A DNA stretch of 17,751 nt. Origin: Bacillota bacterium (GTDB taxonomy: Bacteria; Bacillota; Clostridia; Tissierellales; Sporanaerobacteraceae). The notes under the pieces were generated by a model, which ran no database searches, was not told the DNA's origin, and worked only from the letters and a program-made list of their open reading frames with translations. Below, piece by piece: positions 8,193 to 17,751 of the stretch (position 1 is its first letter; each line of letters starts with the position of its first letter). The stretch spans positions 1 through 17,751 of the forward strand of contig JAKPAR010000146.1 in assembly GCA_029779375.1 (NCBI GenBank). The letters are read 5' to 3'. The translations under genes and the position numbers were made by a program.

Positions 8193-8221
8193 AAAAGACA
8201 GCTAGGGCTGTCTTTTTTTTT
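8193..8221 (+). terminator. Intrinsic terminator after atoE
   Basis: AAAAGACAGC (8193-8202) pairs perfectly with GCTGTCTTTT (8207-8216) over a TAGG loop, followed by TTTTT. It separates the ato cassette from the ATP synthase operon. Confidence 0.93.
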
Positions 8222-8232
8222 GCGTGCAATTG

Positions 8233-8261
8233 TAGAAATTAGAATATATATGAATTATAAT
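8233..8261 (+). promoter_or_regulatory. Probable sigma-A promoter of the atp operon
   Basis: TAGAAA (8233-8238), 17 bases, then TATAAT (8256-8261); a second TATAAT follows directly at 8261-8266. Transcription would begin around 8268-8273, leaving a leader of about 120 bases before atpZ. The -35 match is partial, but a promoter is required between the atoE terminator and this operon. Confidence 0.45.
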
Positions 8262-8388
8262 ATAATGTATATAGCAAAATAAGTTTTAATGATAATTTTA
8301 TACGATAAATTGCTAAATTAGTTTGAAAATTGTTGTCTATTGGTATATATTATTTTATATGAACAAAAATATTTTTGGAGTGTTTATT

Positions 8389-8616
8389 TTGAAGAATGAT
8401 GAAAAAAAGGAAATAGCTAAAAATTTAAGTCTCATAACTCAAGTAGGCCTATCTATAGTTGTTCCTATAATATTGGGAGTATACTTGGGTGGATGGTTGG
8501 ATAAAGTATTCAAAAAAGATATGTTATTTTCCATTATTTTTATTATTTTAGGAGCAATGGCAGGATTTATGAATTTGTTTAATCTTGCTGATGACAAGAA
8601 AGATAAGAGGAAGTGA
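8389..8616 (+). CDS. atpZ: AtpZ/AtpI-type small membrane protein of the ATP synthase operon
   Basis: This 75-residue protein has two membrane helices (about residues 16-33 and 46-64) joined by a short charged loop, LGGWLDKVFKKD, and a basic C-terminus. That pattern fits the AtpZ (ATPase_gene1) family often found first in clostridial atp operons. Family members have been linked to Mg2+/Ca2+ supply or to assembly of the synthase. TTG 8389 is preferred as the start because TGGAG (8376-8380) is 8 bases upstream; the longer frame from TTG 8323 or ATG 8359 lacks a binding site and would add an atypical leader. The gene ends three bases before atpI. The function is inferred from the family and place. 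Confidence 0.75.
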   Translation: MKNDEKKEIAKNLSLITQVGLSIVVPIILGVYLGGWLDKVFKKDMLFSIIFIILGAMAGFMNLFNLADDKKDKRK

Positions 8617-8619
8617 AAA

Positions 8620-9000
8620 ATGTTTCAAGACAAAGTCATTTCTGGAATCATAAAGAAGGCTATAGCACTAAGCCTCATAATCATAGGAATATTGGCTATA
8701 TTTTTGAAAGAACCAAAACCTTATATATTGGGTATGATCTTTGGTTCAAGTATAAATATTTTAAGTTTTATACTTATGGGGAAAACTACGAAAAAAGCTG
8801 TTCTGATGAAACCCTCTAAAGCTTACAGTTACACTCTGGGAAATTATTTTATTAGATATGCTATTTATTTTGTAGTACTATTTGTGGCAGCAAAGGCCAA
8901 TTATATAAATTTTTTGACTACGGTATTAGGATTTTTTATTATAAAAATAGTTATACTTTCTAATGCTATATGTGATAGTTTAAAGAATAGTATTAAATAA
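8620..9000 (+). CDS. atpI: ATP synthase subunit I (AtpI)
   Basis: The 126-residue product has four hydrophobic segments and matches the ATP synthase I family: N-terminal amphipathic start, GMIFGSSINILSFILMG in the middle, and the C-terminal GFFIIKIVILSNAI with its conserved lysine. In sodium ATP synthases AtpI helps assemble the c ring, which fits the sodium-type c subunit encoded nearby. GAGGAAG just before the atpZ stop is the binding site for ATG 8620. The spacing of three bases after atpZ and 24 before atpB indicates one transcript. The family is poorly conserved in sequence, so the call rests on topology, length and position as well. Confidence 0.82.
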   Translation: MFQDKVISGIIKKAIALSLIIIGILAIFLKEPKPYILGMIFGSSINILSFILMGKTTKKAVLMKPSKAYSYTLGNYFIRYAIYFVVLFVAAKANYINFLTTVLGFFIIKIVILSNAICDSLKNSIK

Positions 9001-9024
9001 CTAAAAGAAGGGAGGGATAAGCTT

Positions 9025-9696
9025 TTGAAAATAGAGATATATATGAAATTGTTTGGCAAGGAAATTTTTGTGCCAGATACTATTGTGAATACCTTTATTG
9101 TAGGAATTTTACTTACTATATTTGCTATAGCGGCAAACATAAAGTTTAAAAATGCTGATAAAACCAAAGGCCCAGAGGGATTTCAAAATTTTGTAGAGGT
9201 AGTTGTCGAATTGGTTTCAGGTCTTACTCGCATGATTATGGGAGAAGAAATGTTTTATTTTATGCCTTATATAGGTACATTGGTACTATATTTGCTAGTT
9301 GCCAATTTGTTTGGTCTTTTAGGTTTTACACCTCCTACATCAGATTATAGTGTGACTTTTACATTGGCCCTTATGACTTTTAGTTTAGTTGAATTTTATA
9401 GGGCAAAGACTAAGGGATTTGTAGGATTTTTTAAGAGTTTTACAGAACCACTACCATTACTTACTCCACTAAATGTTATAGATGAATTTGCCAATCCAAT
9501 ATCACTTTCTTTCCGTTTGTTTGGTAATGTTTTGAGTGGAGTTATAATCATGAGTTTAGTATATAATGCACTTGGGTATTTTGCACCAATTGTTACACCT
9601 TTCATGCATGCATATTTTGATGTATTTTCAGGAGTTTTACAGACTTTTATATTTGCAATGCTCACTATGATTTTTATTACAAATGTTGTAGATTAA
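9025..9696 (+). CDS. atpB: F1Fo ATP synthase subunit a
   Basis: Subunit a forms the ion half-channels next to the c ring. The product is 223 residues with five or six membrane helices. The essential stator arginine is Arg164, in the highly conserved NPISLSFRLFGNVLSG, and the last helix pair carries FSGVLQTFIFAMLTMIF, with the usual Gln of that helix. TTG 9025 is the start: GGGAGGG (9010-9016) lies 8 bases before it, while the next in-frame ATG (9043) is 26 bases away. The length is like other clostridial a subunits and shorter than the 271 of E. coli. It follows atpI and precedes atpE, the standard order. Confidence 0.95.
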   Translation: MKIEIYMKLFGKEIFVPDTIVNTFIVGILLTIFAIAANIKFKNADKTKGPEGFQNFVEVVVELVSGLTRMIMGEEMFYFMPYIGTLVLYLLVANLFGLLGFTPPTSDYSVTFTLALMTFSLVEFYRAKTKGFVGFFKSFTEPLPLLTPLNVIDEFANPISLSFRLFGNVLSGVIIMSLVYNALGYFAPIVTPFMHAYFDVFSGVLQTFIFAMLTMIFITNVVD

Positions 9697-9737
9697 AATG
9701 CTTTTAATTAATTTAAATATGAAAAAGAAGATAATAG

Positions 9738-10031
<294 letters not shown>

Positions 10032-10033
10032 TT

Positions 10034-10053
10034 GAGATGGGGGAACCCATCTC
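10034..10053 (+). promoter_or_regulatory. GNRA-capped hairpin after atpE
   Basis: GAGATGGG-GGAA-CCCATCTC is a perfect 8-bp stem with a GGAA (GNRA) tetraloop, two bases after the atpE stop. No T-run follows, so it should not terminate. It could stabilise the atpE part of the mRNA, which must be translated far more than its neighbours because the c ring has many copies. Confidence 0.55.
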
Positions 10054-10061
10054 TTAGAATC

Positions 10062-10079
10062 ACCTCAAAAGAAGGAGGT
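10062..10079 (+). promoter_or_regulatory. Possible hairpin covering the atpF ribosome binding site
   Basis: ACCTC (10062-10066) can pair with GAGGT (10075-10079), which is part of the atpF ribosome binding site AAGGAGG (10072-10078), over an 8-base loop. Five pairs make only a weak structure. It would lower b-subunit translation relative to c. Confidence 0.35.
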
Positions 10080-10086
10080 TTAGTTT

Positions 10087-10586
10087 ATGGATTTTGATGT
10101 AAGAGTTATACCACAGTTATCTTCACTTATATTGCAACTGATTTCCACACTAATTTTGTTTCTTATTTTGAGACATTTTCTATATAAACCTGTTTCTAAA
10201 TTTATGAATGACAGAAAAGAAGGAATTCAAAAGGATATAGATGATGCCAAAGCTCTAAAAAATGAAGCTATAGAATTGAAGAGTGAATATGAGCTTAAGA
10301 TAAATGAAGCTAAAGCTGAAGGTCAGAAGATAATAGAAGGCTCTAGAAAACGTGGGGAAGAGATAAAAGAAGATATTGTGAGGGAAGCAAGAGTTGAAGC
10401 AAATAGCATCATGGAAAAAGCAAGAGTTGAAATAGAGAGAGAAAAAGAAAAAGCTCTAGAGGAAATAAAACTTCAAGCAGGAGAAATGGCAATTTTGATA
10501 GCTTCTAAAGTCATTGACAAAAATCTTGATATGAACTTGCAAAAAGATATGATTGACAAGTTTGTAGACGAGGTAGGGGTGGACAA

Positions 10587-10599
<13 letters not shown>
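10087..10599 (+). CDS. atpF: F1Fo ATP synthase subunit b
   Basis: Subunit b is the peripheral stalk that holds F1 against subunit a. The 170 residues are one N-terminal membrane helix (about 11-31) followed by a long, highly charged alpha-helical stretch rich in Lys, Glu and Ala (about 40-150), as in all b subunits. The phrase FLYKPVSKFMNDRKEGI after the helix is characteristic. A single b gene indicates a homodimer and not the b/b' pair of photosynthetic bacteria. The ATG follows AAGGAGG (10072-10078). The 3' end overlaps atpH by 13 bases, which couples their translation. Confidence 0.94.
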
Positions 10600-12657
<2,058 letters not shown>

Positions 12658-12684
12658 GTTCCCTTAAGAGCAGGGGGTGAAAAT

Positions 12685-14956
<2,272 letters not shown>

Positions 14957-14958
14957 TC

Positions 14959-15390
14959 ATGGCTAATTTTCTTCTTGAAATTGTAACTCCTGATAGAATG
15001 TTTTTTTCTGGTGAAGTGGAAATGGTCATAACAAGAGGCGTAGAAGGAGATTTGGCAGTATTAAAAGGTAGAGCTCCTCTTGTGACTCCTCTTACAATTG
15101 GTAAAATAAAAATAAAGACAGAAGACGGAAAGGAAAGAATAGCTGCTGTATCTAATGGATATATTGAAGTTTCTAGTGAAAAAACTACAATCATTGCAGA
15201 TTCAGCAGAATGGCCTGAAGAAATTGATATAGAAAGAGCTAAAAAGGCCAAAGAAAGAGCAGAAAAAAGATTAAAAGATAGACATGATGGAATAGATGTG
15301 GCTAGAGCTGAAATGGCTCTAAAGAGAGCTATAAATAGACTTGAAGTAGCCGATTTAGTCACTGTTGAAGATAGAAAAATAAGAGATTAA
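14959..15390 (+). CDS. atpC: F1Fo ATP synthase subunit epsilon
   Basis: Epsilon binds gamma and the c ring and can block ATP hydrolysis. The 143 residues form an N-terminal beta-sandwich (FLLEIVTPDRMFFSGEVEMV, then GVEGDLAVLKGRAPLVTPL) and a C-terminal two-helix part rich in Arg, Lys and Ala that includes the usual AL-RA-NRL pattern. The common GVLPGH sequence of the sandwich reads AVLKGR here, a modest change. The purine-binding sequence found in some Bacillus epsilons is not evident. ATG 14959 is two bases after atpD, with GGAGATGGAGG in the end of atpD as its binding site. A terminator ends the operon after it. Confidence 0.94.
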   Translation: MANFLLEIVTPDRMFFSGEVEMVITRGVEGDLAVLKGRAPLVTPLTIGKIKIKTEDGKERIAAVSNGYIEVSSEKTTIIADSAEWPEEIDIERAKKAKERAEKRLKDRHDGIDVARAEMALKRAINRLEVADLVTVEDRKIRD

Positions 15391-15395
15391 TGTAT

Positions 15396-15450
15396 AAAAA
15401 GTACCCTCTCATGGCAATACTCATATCATGAGGAGAGGGTACTTTTTAGT
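15396..15450 (+). terminator. Intrinsic terminator after the atp operon
   Basis: AAAAAGTACCCTCTC (15396-15410) and GAGAGGGTACTTTTT (15433-15447) make a perfect 15-bp stem closed by a 22-base loop that can pair further (CATG with CATG). The 3' arm ends in a run of five T. A-rich on the other side, it might work in both directions. Confidence 0.88.
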
Positions 15451-15511
15451 AAAAGTGTTTTGTCCCCCTTTACATTTTTACTGTTTACATAGTGCCTTTT
15501 CCTCAAAATAG

Positions 15512-15537
15512 AAAACACAAGGACTGTTTTGTGTTTT
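15512..15537 (+). promoter_or_regulatory. Hairpin in the leader of ywmB
   Basis: AAAACACAA (15512-15520) pairs with TTGTGTTTT (15529-15537) over 8 bases. It stands 7 bases before the ywmB ribosome binding site and has a T-rich 3' arm. It could be a weak second terminator, a leader structure or an operator. I see no convincing sigma-A promoter in 15451-15558. Confidence 0.35.
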
Positions 15538-15558
15538 AATATATGAGGAGGAATAGGG

Positions 15559-16338
15559 ATGAAAAAGGCATTATATTTTATTGTTATATGTGTTTTGATT
15601 TTATGTACAAGTTGTACTGTGGGAGATACTGGAAAAAACATGGTAGAGAGTCTTGAAGAAATAGGAGCAGATATAGTTGAAATGGATGTAAATTTTGGGG
15701 GGGTTATAGTTGATAAATTTTTAAGTGAAAGTGAAATGATTGAACTAGGTCAGAGTATAAAAGATGAAATGGGTATAGTTGGGGAAAAGGAAGAAGAAAA
15801 CTTCTATGAAAAAAATTGTACCAAGGATTGTTATTCAGAAAGTGTGACAGTTGAAGATGGATTTATTCAATACAATTTATGGGGAAAAAATGAAAATGGT
15901 GAAGCAATAAGTATATTTGTCACATCTTATCGAAATGAGGAAAGTGGAAGTGGAGAAACCACTGTTTTTGTAGATGTGATAAAAACAGTGGAATATAGTA
16001 GAATTGATGAAATAATGGAGAAAAAAAGAGCAATATTTAAACAAAATGAAAACAAAGCAGAAATTACCACTTGCATTATAGGTAGCTTTAATGGAAAATT
16101 AAGTAGGAATGAGATGAATAAAAAAATTCAAATGACAATTAATAAAATAAATGGTAAAATAATAGAGGATTATGAAGATGAAAATTTAGTCAGTATTACT
16201 GCTTATACTCCACTTATAAATAATTATATCTATACAGGAAATAAAAAGATGAATTATAATGTAGCTATGAGGTATAATGAGTATGAAGACAAAACGTATA
16301 TCTGGATTGGAACGCCTATTATTACCATAGGATATTAA
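15559..16338 (+). CDS. ywmB: YwmB-family exported protein (function unknown)
   Basis: The 259-residue protein is exported: residues 1-19 are KK followed by a hydrophobic core ending LILCTSC, which looks like a lipobox with an unusual Cys at -3, so a lipoprotein is likely but not certain. The mature part is acidic. The C-terminal segment KTYIWIGTPIITIGY and the AMRYNEY stretch before it fit the YwmB family, named TATA-box-binding-like only for its fold; no DNA role is implied. Its place between the atp operon and murA-spoIID is the same as in Bacillus subtilis, which supports the call. A wall or sporulation function is suggested by its neighbours only. GAGGAGG (15545-15551) precedes the ATG. 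A run of seven G lies at 15697-15703. Confidence 0.78.
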   Translation: MKKALYFIVICVLILCTSCTVGDTGKNMVESLEEIGADIVEMDVNFGGVIVDKFLSESEMIELGQSIKDEMGIVGEKEEENFYEKNCTKDCYSESVTVEDGFIQYNLWGKNENGEAISIFVTSYRNEESGSGETTVFVDVIKTVEYSRIDEIMEKKRAIFKQNENKAEITTCIIGSFNGKLSRNEMNKKIQMTINKINGKIIEDYEDENLVSITAYTPLINNYIYTGNKKMNYNVAMRYNEYEDKTYIWIGTPIITIGY

Positions 16339-16362
16339 AGAAAAAGATTAGGAGTGATTGTT

Positions 16363-17616
16363 TTGGGCAAAATTGTGGTGGAGAAGAGCCCTCCGTTGAA
16401 AGGAACAGTTAGGATTAGTGGGGCCAAAAATTCAGCACTACCAATTCTTGCGGCTTCTTTGTTGAGTACGGAAGATGTAGTTTTGGAAGATGTGCCAAAT
16501 TTAAAAGATGTAGATGTTTTTTGTGAGGTATTGGCTTTGCTTGGAGCAGATGTAGAAAAATATGGCGGAGGAAAAATAAAGATAAATTCTGCCAATATGA
16601 ATAGTTATGAAACACCCTATGAGTTGATGAGTAAGATGAGGGCCTCTTTTTTGGTCATGGGACCTCTTTTGACCCGTTTGGGAAAGGCAAAAACTTCTCT
16701 TCCTGGAGGTTGTGCTATAGGAACTCGCCCTATAGATTTGCATTTAAAGGGATTTAGAGCATTGGGAGCGGAAATTGATGTGGATCATGGATATGTTGGA
16801 GCTTTTGGAGATCATCTTAAAGGAGATAGGATTTATTTGGATTTTCCCAGTGTAGGGGCTACAGAAAATATCATGATGGCAGCTGTATTGGCAGAAGGAG
16901 AGACTATTATTGACAATGCGGCTATGGAGCCAGAAATAGTTGACTTGGCCAATTTTTTAAATAAGATGGGTGCAGATATAAGTGGAGCAGGAACTAGCAG
17001 TATTCGTATTCGTGGTGTAGAAAAGCTTAGAGGAGCAACTCATTCCATTATACCAGATAGGATTGAAGCTGGTACTTTTATGGTGGCTAGTGCTATTACT
17101 TGTGGAGATATCATTATTGAAAATGTGATCCCAAGTCACATAAAGCCAGCAATTGCAAAGCTTAGAGAAATTGGATGTGAAATTTGGGAAAATGGAGACA
17201 AGATAAGAGTTATAGGTACGGCTGATAGAAAGGCCGTAGATATAAAGACTCTTCCTTATCCAGGATTTCCTACGGATATGCAAGCTCAATTTATGAGTCT
17301 TATGAGTGTGACTGAAGGAACAAGTGTCATTATTGAGACTGTGTTTGAAAACAGATTTATGCATGTAGATGAACTTAAGAGAATGGGTGCAAATATAAAG
17401 ATTGATGGCAGGTCTGCTATAGTTCAGGGAGTCAGTAGTTTGACTTCAGCCCCTGAAAAAGCTACAGATTTAAGAGCAGGAGCAGCTCTCATACTTGCAG
17501 GATTGGTGGCAGATGGAAAGACTACTATAGATAATATCTATCATATTGACAGAGGTTATGATGGCATTGAAAATAAGCTTTCTAAACTGGGAGCTAAAAT
17601 TTATAGAATAGAATAA
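16363..17616 (+). CDS. murA: UDP-N-acetylglucosamine 1-carboxyvinyltransferase
   Basis: MurA adds enolpyruvate from PEP to UDP-GlcNAc, the first committed step of peptidoglycan synthesis in the cytoplasm. TTG 16363 is chosen over GTG 16354, because AGGAG (16350-16354) is 8 bases before the TTG and touches the GTG. The protein is then 417 residues, and the substrate-binding Lys22-Asn23 in GAKNSALP take the same numbers as in E. coli MurA. The active-site loop TSLPGGCAIGTRP holds Cys117; it is Cys and not Asp, the form normally blocked by fosfomycin. PGFPTDMQAQFM holds the catalytic Asp. It follows ywmB by 24 bases and precedes a sporulation gene, as in Bacillus. Confidence 0.95.
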   Translation: MGKIVVEKSPPLKGTVRISGAKNSALPILAASLLSTEDVVLEDVPNLKDVDVFCEVLALLGADVEKYGGGKIKINSANMNSYETPYELMSKMRASFLVMGPLLTRLGKAKTSLPGGCAIGTRPIDLHLKGFRALGAEIDVDHGYVGAFGDHLKGDRIYLDFPSVGATENIMMAAVLAEGETIIDNAAMEPEIVDLANFLNKMGADISGAGTSSIRIRGVEKLRGATHSIIPDRIEAGTFMVASAITCGDIIIENVIPSHIKPAIAKLREIGCEIWENGDKIRVIGTADRKAVDIKTLPYPGFPTDMQAQFMSLMSVTEGTSVIIETVFENRFMHVDELKRMGANIKIDGRSAIVQGVSSLTSAPEKATDLRAGAALILAGLVADGKTTIDNIYHIDRGYDGIENKLSKLGAKIYRIE

Positions 17617-17619
17617 TTA

Positions 17620-17648
17620 ACATATCATCTTTTCCCATAGCATAGAAT
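17620..17648 (+). promoter_or_regulatory. Sigma-E-like sporulation promoter before spoIID
   Basis: ACATATC (17620-17626), 14 bases, then CATAGAAT (17641-17648) resembles the Bacillus sigma-E consensus KMATATT-N14-CATACAMT, with seven of eight bases right in the -10 box. Transcription would start near 17656, about 32 bases before the next ATG. spoIID is a sigma-E gene in Bacillus subtilis, which makes the match more believable. Confidence 0.5.
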
Positions 17649-17690
17649 GTAATTAGATAACTTTGAGATGAAAAAGAGGGGGAAAAGATG
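17626..17690 (+). repeat. 11-bp inverted repeat reaching the spoIID start codon
   Basis: CATCTTTTCCC (17626-17636) is exactly complementary to GGGAAAAGATG (17680-17690), which includes the end of the ribosome binding site and the ATG. In a read-through transcript from murA this would hide the start codon. A transcript from the sigma-E-like promoter would lack the left arm and stay open. Confidence 0.5.
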
Positions 17691-17751
17691 AAAAAGTTTT
17701 GGATGTACTTGGGATTTATTTTGATAATCACTATTATTCTTCCTACGATTT
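17688..17751 (+). CDS. spoIID: Probable stage II sporulation protein D (5' end only)
   Basis: Only the first 21 codons are inside the window. They begin at ATG 17688 after a GAGGGGG binding site (17676-17682) and encode MKKFWMYLGFILIITIILPT, a basic start followed by one hydrophobic segment, as expected for a membrane-anchored or exported protein. In Bacillus and Clostridia the gene after murA is very often spoIID, whose product is a lytic transglycosylase needed for engulfment, and the upstream sequence has a sigma-E-like promoter. No catalytic part can be seen, so the name rests on position, promoter and the anchor. Other membrane proteins remain possible. Confidence 0.6.
   Translation, partial: MKKFWMYLGFILIITIILPTI

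Noticed and set aside
8272..8315. Inverted repeat TAGCAA/TTGCTA in the atp leader
   Set aside because: Only six pairs around a long AT-rich loop; not distinguishable from chance.
16957..17364. Antisense open frame of 135 codons over murA
   Set aside because: It overlaps conserved murA sequence and gives a Ser/Thr/His/Asn-rich product typical of reverse-strand reading of AT-rich genes.

Overview
The window is low-GC DNA, with AT-rich codons, mostly AGA arginine codons and strong GGAGG-type ribosome binding sites. It comes from a Gram-positive, most likely spore-forming member of the Clostridia. The gene order matches a neighbourhood I know from Firmicutes genomes: ywlE-rpiB-upp, tagO-wecB, the atp operon, ywmB, murA and the start of a spoIID-like gene. 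All genes are on the + strand. I cannot name the species; a Tissierella-type clostridium is a guess.

Region 1 (1-1440) holds the 3' end of a low-molecular-weight phosphatase of the YwlE type, ribose-5-phosphate isomerase B and uracil phosphoribosyltransferase, closed by a terminator. Region 2 (1441-3790) has a REP-like palindrome, then tagO and wecB. Together these start a polymer on undecaprenyl phosphate and supply UDP-ManNAc for it; they are closed by a 20-bp-stem terminator. Region 3 (3791-8221) is a catabolic cassette of thiolase, both CoA-transferase subunits and an AtoE-type transporter. It should import acetoacetate or short-chain fatty acids, activate them with CoA and split acetoacetyl-CoA to acetyl-CoA, or run part of this in reverse. 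A textbook sigma-54 (-24/-12) promoter precedes the thiolase, and a separate strong sigma-A promoter precedes the CoA-transferase.

Region 4 (8222-15450) is a complete F1Fo ATP synthase operon in the order Z-I-a-c-b-delta-alpha-gamma-beta-epsilon. The c subunit carries the full set of residues known to bind Na+ in Ilyobacter-type c rings, so a sodium-coupled enzyme is predicted. A GNRA-capped hairpin follows atpE and a small hairpin may cover the atpF ribosome binding site. Region 5 (15451-17751) has a YwmB-family exported protein, murA, and the first codons of a probable spoIID behind a sigma-E-like promoter.

The gene content is mostly conserved housekeeping, and I see no new multi-gene system. 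The points worth a second look are regulatory or evolutionary: the sigma-54 control and insertion of the ato cassette, the REP-like palindrome, the sodium signature, several intercistronic RNA structures, and the sporulation promoter. Several start codons were moved from the longest open frame to the position supported by the ribosome binding site; four of these genes (atpZ, atpB, atpG, murA) use TTG.
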